Below, one piece after another: positions 54,417-62,278 of a stretch of DNA of 64,000 nucleotides. The DNA lies in the NCBI GenBank assembly GCA_042701975.1, contig CP170561.1, positions 4,588,001 to 4,652,000 on the forward strand, read 5' to 3'. The translations under genes were made by a program, and so were the position numbers. A model generated the notes under the pieces. That model was not told where the DNA came from and did not search any database. It saw only the letters and a list, made by a program, of their open reading frames with translations. This stretch comes from JAFALK01 sp042701975. GTDB taxonomy: Bacteria; Pseudomonadota; Gammaproteobacteria; Burkholderiales; Burkholderiaceae_C. Numbering within the stretch: the first letter of the stretch is position 1; every line of letters begins with the position of its first letter.

Positions 54417-54427
54417 GTGAATATAGC
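54417..54427 (-). promoter_or_regulatory. Extended -10 promoter of leuL-leuA-leuA
   Basis: Sense-direction TGCTATATT places a TATATT hexamer (5 of 6 to consensus, with the TGN extension) immediately upstream of the leader AUG. The initiating base would lie about 7 bases downstream, at or 1-3 bases before the AUG. No good -35 was found at 17 bases, consistent with an extended -10 promoter. It lies directly after the pssA stop codon. Confidence 0.5.
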
Positions 54428-54452
54428 ACCGAGTCTTGAGTCGGAGCCTTGC

Positions 54453-55262
54453 TCAACGGTGAAGGCCGGCTTCGTCCGGTTCGTCCGTCGAGGTGGCGAT
54501 CACGCTGACCGGCTTGCCCTTGGCCTTCTTGTAGGCGTAGACGACATAACCCGACAGTCCATAGACACAGAACAGACCGAACAGCACCGGTGCCGAATCG
54601 AGGCTGATCACCGCGATGCCCAGCATGATGACGATGAGCGTTACGAACGGGACCGTGCGTTTGACGCTGAAATCCTTGAAGCTGTAGAACGGAGCGTTGG
54701 TCACCATCGTCAGGCCGGCGTAGACCGTGAAGCCGAAGGCGATCCAGGACAGCTCGCGGTCCATCGCCACGCCCTTGTCCACGCAGACCCACATCAGGCT
54801 GATCACGAGCGCAGCGGCGGCTGGGCTTGGCACGCCTTGGAAATAGCGCTTGTCCACCACGGCGATGTTGGTGTTGAAGCGCGCCAGGCGCAGCGCGGCA
54901 CCGGCGATGTAGACGAAGGCGGCAAACCAGCCCCAGCGGCCCAGGTCGTGCAGGGCCCAGCTGTACATGATCAGCGCCGGTGCAGCGCCGAAGGAAACCA
55001 TGTCGGACAGCGAATCCATCTGCTCGCCGAAGGTGGATTGCGTGTTGGTCATGCGGGCCACGCGGCCGTCCAGGCTGTCGAGCACGGCGGCGGCGAAGAT
55101 GCCGTAGACCGATTGCTCGAAGCGACCGCCCATGGCCATGACAATGGCATAGAAGCCGCCGAACAAGGCGGCCAGCGTGAAGAGATTGGGCAGGACGTAA
55201 ATGCCCTTGCGGCGCGGGCGCGGAGCCTCCGCCGGGTCAGGGGCTTGAATGGGATCGTTCAT
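54453..55262 (-). CDS. pssA: CDP-diacylglycerol--serine O-phosphatidyltransferase
   Basis: Inner-membrane enzyme making phosphatidylserine, the precursor of phosphatidylethanolamine. From MNDPIQAPDPAEAPRPRRKG at 55262 it is 269 residues with about six to eight membrane segments. The CDP-alcohol phosphotransferase signature DG(x)2AR(x)8G(x)3D(x)3D is present as DGRVARMTNTQSTFGEQMDSLSD (residues about 62-84). A 19-residue upstream in-frame extension overlaps the ilvC terminator and is rejected. Position between ilvC and leuA is conserved in Burkholderiales; psd is not adjacent here. Confidence 0.95.
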   Translation of the reverse strand: MNDPIQAPDPAEAPRPRRKGIYVLPNLFTLAALFGGFYAIVMAMGGRFEQSVYGIFAAAVLDSLDGRVARMTNTQSTFGEQMDSLSDMVSFGAAPALIMYSWALHDLGRWGWFAAFVYIAGAALRLARFNTNIAVVDKRYFQGVPSPAAAALVISLMWVCVDKGVAMDRELSWIAFGFTVYAGLTMVTNAPFYSFKDFSVKRTVPFVTLIVIMLGIAVISLDSAPVLFGLFCVYGLSGYVVYAYKKAKGKPVSVIATSTDEPDEAGLHR

Positions 55263-55291
55263 GGGGCGGGAGGATACCTGATGCAAGCAAA

Positions 55292-55314
55292 AAGGCCGCG
55301 CATTGCGCGGCCTT
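55292..55314 (-). terminator. Intrinsic terminator of ilvBHC
   Basis: Perfect stem AAGGCCGCGC / GCGCGGCCTT with an ATT loop, just after the ilvC stop, followed by T's in the minus direction. pssA therefore depends on its own promoter or on read-through. Confidence 0.88.
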
Positions 55315-55334
55315 GGCACAGCTTGCAGCGCTGC

Positions 55335-56351
55335 TCAGTTCTTCGACTGGTCGACCAGACGGTTGGCCTTGATCCAAGGCATCATGGCACGCAGCTTCTC
55401 GCCCACGACTTCGATGTCGTGCTCGGCGGTCAGGCGGCGGCGACTCAGCAGTGTGGGGGCGCCGGCCTTGTTTTCCAGGATGAAGCTCTTGGCGTATTCG
55501 CCGGTCTGGATGTCCTTCAGGCACTGGCGCATCGCGTCCTTGGTGGCCGAGGTCACCACCTTCGGGCCCGTCACGTACTCGCCGTATTCGGCGTTGTTCG
55601 AGATCGAGTAGTTCATGTTGGCGATGCCGCCTTCGTAGATCAGATCCACGATCAGCTTGAGCTCGTGCAGGCACTCGAAGTAGGCCATCTCGGGGGCGTA
55701 GCCAGCTTCCACCAGGGTCTCGAAACCGGCCTTGATCAGCTCGACGGTGCCGCCGCACAGCACGGCCTGTTCGCCGAACAGGTCGGTCTCGGTCTCTTCG
55801 CGGAAGTTGGTCTCGATGATGCCGGCCTTGCCGCCGCCGTTGGCCGCAGCATAGGACAGGGCCAGGTCACGCGCCTTGCCGGACTTGTCGGCGTAGACGG
55901 CGATCAAGTGGGGCACGCCGCCACCCTGGCGGTAGGTGCCGCGCACGGTGTGACCCGGGGCCTTGGGGGCGACCATCCAGACGTCCAGGTCGGCGCGGGG
56001 GGTGACCTGGCCGTAGTGCACGTTGAAGCCGTGGGCAAAGGCCAGCGAAGCGCCTTGCTTGATGTGGGGCTCGACGTCGTTCTTGTAGACGCTGGCGATC
56101 TGCTCGTCCGGCAGCAGGATCATGACGACATCGGCGGCCTTCACGGCTTCGGCGATCTCGGCCACCTTCAGGCCGGCACCTTCGGCCTTGGCCCAGGAGG
56201 CGCCACCGCGGCGCAGGCCCACGGTGACCTTGCAGCCGCTGTCGTTCAGGTTTTGTGCATGGGCGTGGCCTTGCGAGCCATAGCCGATGATGGTGACGTT
56301 CTTGCCCTTGATGAGGGAGAGGTCGGCGTCCTTGTCGTAATAAACGTTCAT
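55335..56351 (-). CDS. ilvC: Ketol-acid reductoisomerase (NADP+)
   Basis: Second enzyme of valine/isoleucine/leucine synthesis, rearranging and reducing acetolactate with NADPH and Mg2+. The 338-residue class I product starts MNVYYDKDADLSLIKGKNVTIIGYGSQGHAHAQNL with the Rossmann motif GYGSQGHA. The metal ligands in ETDLFGEQAVLCGG and the ...FECLHELKLIVDLIYEGGI helical domain are intact. It is third after ilvB and the frameshifted ilvH, 59 bases beyond the latter. Confidence 0.97.
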   Translation of the reverse strand: MNVYYDKDADLSLIKGKNVTIIGYGSQGHAHAQNLNDSGCKVTVGLRRGGASWAKAEGAGLKVAEIAEAVKAADVVMILLPDEQIASVYKNDVEPHIKQGASLAFAHGFNVHYGQVTPRADLDVWMVAPKAPGHTVRGTYRQGGGVPHLIAVYADKSGKARDLALSYAAANGGGKAGIIETNFREETETDLFGEQAVLCGGTVELIKAGFETLVEAGYAPEMAYFECLHELKLIVDLIYEGGIANMNYSISNNAEYGEYVTGPKVVTSATKDAMRQCLKDIQTGEYAKSFILENKAGAPTLLSRRRLTAEHDIEVVGEKLRAMMPWIKANRLVDQSKN

Positions 56352-56410
56352 GTCGTGCTCCAGGGAAATTCGGGGTTAGATGTTGTTGGGGTCAGGCGCG
56401 CGTCTGGGTT

Positions 56411-56903
56411 TCAGACGCGCAGGATTCGCTCGCCGCGGCCGATACCACTGGCGCCGGTGCGTACGGTTTCGAGGATGGCGGCGCGGTCGATTGCGCCGAT
56501 GAAGGCGTCGAGCTTGCCGGCATCGCCGGTCAGCTCGATCGTGTAGGTCTTCTCGGTCACGTCGATCACGTGGCCGCGGAAGATGTCGGCGGTGCGCTTG
56601 ATCTCTTCGCGCTCCTTGCCCACGGCGCGCACCTTGATCAGCATGAGCTCGCGCTCGGTGAACGAGCCTTCGGTCAGGTCCACGACCTTGACGACTTCGA
56701 TCAGGCGGTTCAGGTGCTTGGTGATCTGCTCGATCACCTCATCGGACCCGGTGGTCACGATGGTCATGCGCGAGAGCGAGGCGTCCTCGGTTGGCGCCAC
56801 GGTGAGGCTCTCGATGTTGTAACCCCGGGCTGAGAACAGGGCCACCACGCGCGACAGCGCACCGGGGCTCGTTCTCGATCAGCAAAGCGATGATGTGTTT
56901 CAT
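56411..56903 (-). pseudogene. ilvH: Acetolactate synthase small subunit, one-base frameshift near the start
   Basis: Regulatory ACT-domain subunit that stabilises acetolactate synthase and confers valine feedback. The native start is the ATG at 56903, with GAGGA just upstream, encoding MKHIIALLIENEP. The downstream frame gives GALSRVVALFSARGYNIESLTVAPTEDASL and the rest of a normal ~163-residue IlvH to the stop at 56411. Between them the G-run at 56864-56867 (plus strand) has one base too many, so the two parts are in different frames. Re-initiation at the GTG at 56848 would yield a 145-residue protein lacking the first beta strand of the ACT domain. Either the allele is a null/partial mutant, a programmed shift occurs at CCC-C, or it is a sequencing error. 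Confidence 0.8.
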
Positions 56904-57063
56904 GTTCCTCGTCCTGCGCGCTCTTCAACCCGGCGGCGGTAACCGACGGGCCTTGGCCACGCTGTGCGATGGTTCTTCGAATCTGGTCCGGGCTCCGGTC
57001 CTGCTCCGCCGTCTCATCGATCGTGCGCGGTAACGCAGCGACCTCGAGAGCGGCTTTGCAAGA

Positions 57064-58890
57064 TCAGAGGTCTTCGGCCCCCAACAGCATTTCAGAAATG
57101 CCCTTCCCGGCCTGCACCATCGGCCAAACGTTCTCGGTCTGGTCGGTACGGATGTCCAGGAAGACGGTGCGGTCCTTCAGGCGGATGGCTTCCTTCAGCG
57201 CGCCTTCCACGTCGGCCGGGTCCTCGACTTTGATGCCCACGTGGCCATAGGCTTCGGCGAGCTTCACGAAGTCGGGCAGCGCGTCCATGTAGCTGTGCGA
57301 GTAGCGCTTGCCATAGTCCAACTCCTGCCACTGCCGCACCATGCCGAGGTAGCGGTTGTTCAGCGAGACGATCTTGACCGGCGTGTTGTACTGGAAGCAG
57401 GTGGACAGCTCCTGGATGCACATCTGAATCGAGCCCTCGCCGGTGATGCAGAACACATCCGAATCCGGCTTGGCGAGCTTGATGCCCATCGCATACGGCA
57501 GGCCCACGCCCATGGTGCCCAGGCCGCCCGAATTGATCCAGCGGCGCGGCTGCTCGAAGCGGTAGAACTGGGCAGCCCACATCTGGTGCTGGCCCACGTC
57601 CGACGTGATGTAGGTGTCGCGGTCCTTGGTCAAGTTCCACAGGGTCTCGACGACCATCTGCGGCTTGATGACTTCGCTGGACTTCTTGTAGGCCAAGCAA
57701 TCGCGGCGGCGCCACTCGTTGATCTGGCTCCACCAGGCGTTGATGGCGTTGGCATCGGGGCGAGCCTGCGCTTCCTTGATTTGGTGGATCAGCTCGGTCA
57801 GCACTTCCTTCACGTCGCCGACGATCGGGATGTCCACGCGCACGCGCTTGGAGATCGACGACGGGTCGATGTCCACGTGAATGATCTTGCGTTCCACCGA
57901 GCCGAAGTGCTTGGGGTTGCCGATCACGCGGTCGTCGAAGCGCGCGCCCACGGCCAGCAGAACGTCGCAGTTCTGCATGGTCATGTTGGCCTCGTAGGTG
58001 CCATGCATGCCGAGCATGCCGAGGAACTGCGGGTCGCTGGCGGCCGAAGAGCCCAGGCCCATCAGCGTGTTGGTGACCGGGTAGCCAAGCAGCTTGGTCA
58101 GCTCGCGCAGCTCAGCTGTGGCTTCACCGAGGATCACGCCACCACCGGTGTAGATGTAGGGCCGCTTGGCCGCCAGCAGCAGGGCCACGGCCTTGCGGAT
58201 CTGGCCCGAGTGGCCCTTCTTGACTGGGTTGTAGGAGCGCATCTCCACGGTCTTCGGGTACTCGAAGGCACCGGGGACCTTGGCCATCGAGACATCCTTC
58301 GGGATGTCCACCACCACCGGGCCGGGGCGGCCGGTGCGGGCGATGTGAAAGGCCTTCTTCATCGTCATGGCGAGATCGCGCACGTCCTTCACCAGGAAGT
58401 TGTGCTTGACGATGGGGCGCGTGATGCCGACGGTGTCGCACTCCTGGAAGGCGTCCAGGCCGATGGCGGGCGTCGGCACCTGGCCGGTCACGATCACCAT
58501 GGGGATGGAGTCCATGTACGCGGTGGCGATGCCGGTCACGGCATTCGTCACGCCGGGGCCCGACGTCACCAGGGCCACGCCGACATCGCCGGTGGCGCGG
58601 GCATAACCGTCTGCTGCGTGGACCGCCGCTTGCTCATGGCGCACCAGCACGTGCTGGATGCCGCCGTTGCGGTACAGGGCGTCGTAGATGTAGAGGACCG
58701 CGCCGCCAGGGTAGCCCCAGAGGTACTGCACGCCTTCTGCCTGGAGGCAGCGCACGAGCACATCGGAGCCGTTCAGCTCGGCCGACGGATCAACGTTGGG
58801 ATTCTGGGAAAGGGGGGGATTTTGGGAATTCGACGGTGCAGCGCCTGCGGACGAGGCGGCACGGGTGACTTCCGCGCTAGACATGTTCAT
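57064..58890 (-). CDS. ilvB: Acetolactate synthase large (catalytic) subunit
   Basis: Thiamine-diphosphate/FAD enzyme committing pyruvate to branched-chain amino acids. The 608-residue product has a low-complexity N-terminus of about 40 residues (SSAGAAPSNSQNPPLSQNP), then LRCLQ-like GSDVLVRCLQAEGVQYLWGYPGGAVLYIYDAL, the catalytic Glu region RHEQAAVHAADGYARATG, and the ThDP-binding GEGSIQMCIQELSTCFQYNTPVKIVSLNN. The ATG at 58890 has GAGG upstream. First gene of the ilvBHC operon; the 258-base gap to the divergent sigma-factor gene must hold its promoter. No leader peptide was found there. Confidence 0.96.
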   Translation of the reverse strand: MNMSSAEVTRAASSAGAAPSNSQNPPLSQNPNVDPSAELNGSDVLVRCLQAEGVQYLWGYPGGAVLYIYDALYRNGGIQHVLVRHEQAAVHAADGYARATGDVGVALVTSGPGVTNAVTGIATAYMDSIPMVIVTGQVPTPAIGLDAFQECDTVGITRPIVKHNFLVKDVRDLAMTMKKAFHIARTGRPGPVVVDIPKDVSMAKVPGAFEYPKTVEMRSYNPVKKGHSGQIRKAVALLLAAKRPYIYTGGGVILGEATAELRELTKLLGYPVTNTLMGLGSSAASDPQFLGMLGMHGTYEANMTMQNCDVLLAVGARFDDRVIGNPKHFGSVERKIIHVDIDPSSISKRVRVDIPIVGDVKEVLTELIHQIKEAQARPDANAINAWWSQINEWRRRDCLAYKKSSEVIKPQMVVETLWNLTKDRDTYITSDVGQHQMWAAQFYRFEQPRRWINSGGLGTMGVGLPYAMGIKLAKPDSDVFCITGEGSIQMCIQELSTCFQYNTPVKIVSLNNRYLGMVRQWQELDYGKRYSHSYMDALPDFVKLAEAYGHVGIKVEDPADVEGALKEAIRLKDRTVFLDIRTDQTENVWPMVQAGKGISEMLLGAEDL

Positions 58891-59148
58891 TTGTGAACCT
58901 CAGTGAATTTCTCTGACGAAAAACCATCGGTGCCCCTCTTCGCGCCCTCGTGAGGCGGATTCGGAACCTGCGCGATCTTGTAAAGCATCGGCGCCCGGGT
59001 CGGGTCGCCGCTCAAGATCAGAAACTTCTTTGTGCGAGCCTCGGATTATGCCGAGCGAGTTTGCGGCGAGCCTCCGCGATTCGCGAAACCACGTGCTGGA
59101 TTGCGCGAATGCCATAATCGCCGCCGGTTTTCCCACCCCGAGCGCCCT
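58891..59148. other. Divergent promoter region between ilvB and the ECF sigma-factor gene
   Basis: Nothing coding is supported. Two CATAAT -10-like hexamers face opposite ways: one on the minus strand toward ilvB (59049-59044) and one on the plus strand toward the sigma-factor gene (59112-59117). Neither has a good -35 17 bases away. Unlike leuA, I saw no Ile/Val/Leu-rich leader peptide or attenuator hairpin before ilvB. Confidence 0.4.
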
Positions 59149-59715
59149 TTGGCCACCGACAAAGAACTCAACGACTTCCTGCGTACCGTCGATCGCCGCG
59201 CTTTCAAGCGCACGGCCTACATGGTCCGTGACGACGATGCCGCCCTGGACATCGTGCAGGACGCCATGATCCGGCTGGCCGAGAAGTACGCGGATCGCCC
59301 GGCGGCCGAACTGCCGCTGTTGTTCCAGCGCATCCTGTCCAACGCCACGATGGACCATTTCCGGCGCCAGAAGGTGCGCAATGCGCTCTTCAGCAACATG
59401 TCGGATTTCGAGTCCAATGATGCGGACGACAGCTTCGACCTGCTGGAAGCCCTGGAAACGGCGGACGGCGCCCTGGGTTCGCTCAGTGCCGCGGACGAGG
59501 TTTCACGGGAACAGATCTTGCGTGTCATCGAGGGCGAAGTGGCCCAGCTTCCAACGCGTCAACGGGAAGCATTCCTCCTGCGTTACTGGGAGGAATTGGA
59601 CGTCGCCGAGACGGCCGCCGTCATGGGTTGCTCCGAGGGCAGCGTAAAAACGCACTGTTTCCGTGCGGTCGGCGCGCTGGCGAAGTCGCTCAAAGCCAAG
59701 GGGATCACGCTATGA
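59149..59715 (+). CDS. ECF-type RNA polymerase sigma factor
   Basis: 188-residue group IV sigma factor from a TTG start giving MATDKELNDFLRTVDRRAFKRTAYMVRDD. Region 2 (ALDIVQDAMIRLAEKY... LLFQRILSNATMDHFRRQKVRNAL) and region 4 (LPTRQREAFLLRYWEELDVAETAAVMGCSEGSVKTHCFRAVGALAKSL) are complete, with a long acidic linker between (DFESNDADDSFDLLEALET). Extending to 59032 would add 39 unlike residues; conserved homologues begin at MA(T/S)DKEL. The stop overlaps the DUF3619 gene by 4 bases, the linkage expected for a cognate regulator. Confidence 0.88.
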   Translation: MATDKELNDFLRTVDRRAFKRTAYMVRDDDAALDIVQDAMIRLAEKYADRPAAELPLLFQRILSNATMDHFRRQKVRNALFSNMSDFESNDADDSFDLLEALETADGALGSLSAADEVSREQILRVIEGEVAQLPTRQREAFLLRYWEELDVAETAAVMGCSEGSVKTHCFRAVGALAKSLKAKGITL

Positions 59716-60167
59716 ACACCAAGCAGCACTCGCAACAGGAACTCGACACCCGCATGGCGCGCTTCGGCCTCGCCGTGGCCGCCGGCCTGTCCGAGCAGAA
59801 CGACGACCTGCCCCACAGCGTGACCGAACGCCTGCGCTTTGCCCGTGAGCAGGCGCTGCAACGCGCCCGCCAGGCCCGCCGCGTCGAGACCGTGGCCGCC
59901 GTGCAGGCTACGCCGAGCGTTGTCCGCGTCGGCAACGCCCTGGCTCTGGGTGGCGGCCCGGGTACCGGCCGCTGGTTCAAGCTGGCCTCCGTCCTGCCCC
60001 TGCTGCTCCTGGTGGGCGGCCTGCTGCTGATCCAGCACAGCGAGTGGTACGAGCAGGTGCTCGCCGCCGCCGAGATCGACACCGCCCTGCTGTCCGACAA
60101 GCTGCCGCCCAGCGCCTACAGCGACCCGGGCTTCTCCGAATACCTGAGCGATGACGAGAATCAATAA
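59712..60167 (+). CDS. DUF3619 single-pass membrane protein, candidate anti-sigma factor
   Basis: 151 residues: a charged cytoplasmic N-terminal half of about 90 residues with amphipathic helices (DTRMARFGLAVAAGLSEQNDDLPHSVTERLRFAREQALQRARQARR), one membrane segment (LASVLPLLLLVGGLLLI, about 94-111), and a 40-residue periplasmic tail. This is the shape of RseA-like anti-sigma factors, and the gene is translationally coupled (ATGA overlap) to the ECF sigma gene. DUF3619 has no assigned function, so the anti-sigma role is inference. It overlaps the next gene by 17 bases. Confidence 0.8.
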   Translation: MNTKQHSQQELDTRMARFGLAVAAGLSEQNDDLPHSVTERLRFAREQALQRARQARRVETVAAVQATPSVVRVGNALALGGGPGTGRWFKLASVLPLLLLVGGLLLIQHSEWYEQVLAAAEIDTALLSDKLPPSAYSDPGFSEYLSDDENQ

Positions 60168-60960
60168 GCAGAACCCTCTCAGCGCCCTGCACCAGGCCGC
60201 CGGCTTGCTGGCGGCCTGCGCTTTTTTGGTGCCCACCGGCAGCTGGGCCCAGGACGCTGCCGCCTCGGCACCGGCTCCCACAGCCTCCTTCGCAGTCCCC
60301 GAACCGGCCCGGCTGAAGCCGCCCAGTTCCCTGGAAACCGTCCCCGAATGGCCCGGCCTCACCGCCGCCCAGCGCCAGGCTCTGGCACCGCTGGAGCGGG
60401 ACTGGGCCGGCATGGACGCCACCCAGCGCAGCAAATGGCTCGAGATCGCCCCGCGCTTTGCGGCCCTGCCTGAAGCCAAGCGCGAGCGCCTGCACGAGCG
60501 CATGCGCGACTGGGTCAACCTCTCACCCTTGGAGCGCCAGCAGGCCCGCGTGGGCTACCGCTGGGCCCAGCAGGTCAACAACGCGGACGACCGCGCCGCC
60601 AAGTGGGAGGCCTACCAGGCCCTGCCCGCCGAAAAACGCCGCGAGCTGGCTGAAAAGGCCGCCCACAAGCAGGCCGCAAAGCCCTGCGCCCAGGGCGCCA
60701 AGTGCCCCACAGCCACCGCCGACCTGGACGCCAAGCCCAAGTCCAACCTCGTGCCGCCGCTGCCCAAGCCGGCGCCGGCCAAGGCCGTGGCGCCTTCGGT
60801 CGTCCAGGCCAAACCGGGCGCCACCACGGTGCTCATCACCCAGGCGACAATCCCGCCCGCGCACCAGCAGGCCGGCCAGACCAAGGTCTGGGCCGATCCC
60901 GAGCTGGTGGACAGCAAGACCCTGCTGCCCAAGAAACCCACGCGCGAGACTTCTCGCTGA
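60151..60960 (+). CDS. DUF3106 exported Pro/Ala/Arg-rich protein
   Basis: 269 residues with a signal-like N-terminus (AAGLLAACAFLVPTGSWAQ). The DUF3106 core follows: repeated W- and R-rich helical motifs LTAAQRQALAPLERDWAGMDATQRSKWLEIAPRFAALPEAKRERLHERMRDWVNLSPLERQQARVGYR, about residues 70-150. The C-terminal third is Pro/Ala/Lys-rich. Function unknown. If exported, it could be the periplasmic ligand or partner sensed by the DUF3619 tail; that is inference. It overlaps DUF3619 by 17 bases and is followed by the RDD gene after 7 bases. Confidence 0.85.
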   Translation: MTRINKQNPLSALHQAAGLLAACAFLVPTGSWAQDAAASAPAPTASFAVPEPARLKPPSSLETVPEWPGLTAAQRQALAPLERDWAGMDATQRSKWLEIAPRFAALPEAKRERLHERMRDWVNLSPLERQQARVGYRWAQQVNNADDRAAKWEAYQALPAEKRRELAEKAAHKQAAKPCAQGAKCPTATADLDAKPKSNLVPPLPKPAPAKAVAPSVVQAKPGATTVLITQATIPPAHQQAGQTKVWADPELVDSKTLLPKKPTRETSR

Positions 60961-60967
60961 TTTCGCC

Positions 60968-61471
60968 ATGACTGAGACCCCGGCGCCTGCCCTGGCGCGA
61001 CGCTTGGCTGCGTTCTGCTACGAAGGCGTGCTGCTGTTCGGCGTCGTCTTCATCGCCGACTACCTCTTCTCGGCCCTCACCCAGCAGCGCAACGCCATGC
61101 AGGGCCGCGCCGCTGGCCAGGCCTTCCTGTTCGTGGTGCTCGGCATCTACTTCAGCTGGTTCTGGTCGCGCAGCGGCCAGACCGTGGCGATGAAGGCCTG
61201 GCACCTGCGGGTGGTCGACACCCTCGGCCGCCCGCTGACCCAAGGACGAGCCCTGGCGCGCTACGCACTGAGCTGGCTGTGGTTCCTGCCGGCACTGGCC
61301 AGCGCCTATTTCGCAGGATTGAAAACCACGGGCGGTATCTTCGGCTGCCTGTTCGCGGGCGTCGTCGCCTACGCGCTGATCGCCCGCCTGCACCCAAGCC
61401 GCCAGTTCCTGCACGACCTGATCTGCGGCACCCGACTGGTCAATTTCGAGCCAATGAAGAAAAAGCCATGA
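60968..61471 (+). CDS. RDD-family integral membrane protein
   Basis: 167 residues, four predicted membrane segments, with the RDD signature: ALARRLAAFCYEGVLLFGVVFIADYLF (segment 1, the Arg-rich start), TVAMKAWHLRVVD in the middle, and PSRQFLHDLICGTRLV near the end (the Asp). The family's role is unclear; some members are proposed transporters. The Arg/Asp/Asp positions fit. It starts 7 bases after the DUF3106 gene and overlaps dgkA by 4 bases. Confidence 0.88.
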   Translation: MTETPAPALARRLAAFCYEGVLLFGVVFIADYLFSALTQQRNAMQGRAAGQAFLFVVLGIYFSWFWSRSGQTVAMKAWHLRVVDTLGRPLTQGRALARYALSWLWFLPALASAYFAGLKTTGGIFGCLFAGVVAYALIARLHPSRQFLHDLICGTRLVNFEPMKKKP

Positions 61472-61860
61472 AGGAAGAGGACACCAATCCGCACAAGGGC
61501 CGCACCGGCCTCGACCGCGTCCTGCGGGCTTTCGGCTACTCGATGGATGGTCTCAAGGGCGCCTACACGGGCGAAAGCGCCTTCCGGCAGGAGGTGTGGC
61601 TGTGCATCATCGCCGCGCCGCTGGCCTTCTGGCTCGGGCATGGCTGGGTGGAGGTGAGTCTCTTGATCGGCTCGCTGATCCTGGTGCTGATCGTGGAGCT
61701 GCTGAATTCGGCCGTGGAAGCCGTGGTCGATCGCGTCTCGTTCGAGTTGCACGACCTTTCCAAGCGCGCCAAGGACATCGCCAGTGCGGCGGTGTTTCTG
61801 TCCCTGGCGCTGGCGGGCAGCCTGTGGGCTGCCGCCTTGTGGCATCGCCTGACGGACTGA
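61468..61860 (+). CDS. dgkA: Diacylglycerol kinase (DgkA)
   Basis: Small integral-membrane kinase of 130 residues that phosphorylates diacylglycerol, recycling it to phospholipid. Three membrane segments and the family motif IVELLNSAVEAVVDR (catalytic Glu and the ENSA-like stretch) with the preceding GAYTGESAFRQE are present. The ATG at 61468 overlaps the RDD stop. It ends the sigma-factor operon and, with pssA nearby, adds to lipid housekeeping. Confidence 0.94.
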   Translation: MKEEDTNPHKGRTGLDRVLRAFGYSMDGLKGAYTGESAFRQEVWLCIIAAPLAFWLGHGWVEVSLLIGSLILVLIVELLNSAVEAVVDRVSFELHDLSKRAKDIASAAVFLSLALAGSLWAAALWHRLTD

Positions 61861-61891
61861 CGACGCGCTAACGCCTCAACCGGGCGGCAGA

Positions 61892-62230
61892 TCAGACGGC
61901 AGATTCGTCCGTCTCGCCCGTGCGGATGCGCACCACCTGCTCGACGGCGGTGACGAAGATCTTGCCGTCGCCGATCTTGCCGGTCTTGGCGGCCTTGACG
62001 ATGGCGTCCAGGCAGCGGTCGACGTCGTCGTCCTTCACCACCACCTCGACCTTCACCTTGGGCAGGAAATCCACCACGTACTCGGCGCCGCGGTAGAGCT
62101 CGGTGTGGCCCTTCTGGCGGCCGAAGCCCTTGACCTCGGTGACGGTCAGGCCGGAAGCGCCGACCTCGGCCAGCGCCTCGCGGACCTCGTCGAGCTTGAA
62201 GGGTTTGATGATGGCGGTGATCTGCTTCAT
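61892..62230 (-). CDS. glnB: Nitrogen regulatory protein PII
   Basis: Trimeric signal protein sensing 2-oxoglutarate, ATP/ADP and glutamine to control NtrB, GlnD-linked circuits and ammonium transport. The 112-residue product begins MKQITAIIKPFKLDEVREAL, and the T-loop has Tyr51 in ELYRGAEYVVDFLPK, the uridylylation site. The C-terminal ATP-binding GDGKIFVTAVEQVVRIRTGE is intact. Lying directly behind nadE (48-base gap) suggests co-transcription, as in other Betaproteobacteria. GlnB versus GlnK cannot be proved, but the context without amtB favours GlnB. Confidence 0.93.
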   Translation of the reverse strand: MKQITAIIKPFKLDEVREALAEVGASGLTVTEVKGFGRQKGHTELYRGAEYVVDFLPKVKVEVVVKDDDVDRCLDAIVKAAKTGKIGDGKIFVTAVEQVVRIRTGETDESAV

Positions 62231-62278
62231 GGTCCTGCTCCGTCAAATGGAAATCGTCTGCGGTTTTAGCACGGATCC

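Noticed and set aside
58891..59148. Searched for an ilv attenuator or leader peptide upstream of ilvB
   Set aside because: No Ile/Val/Leu-rich short frame or GC hairpin plus T-run was found on the minus strand.
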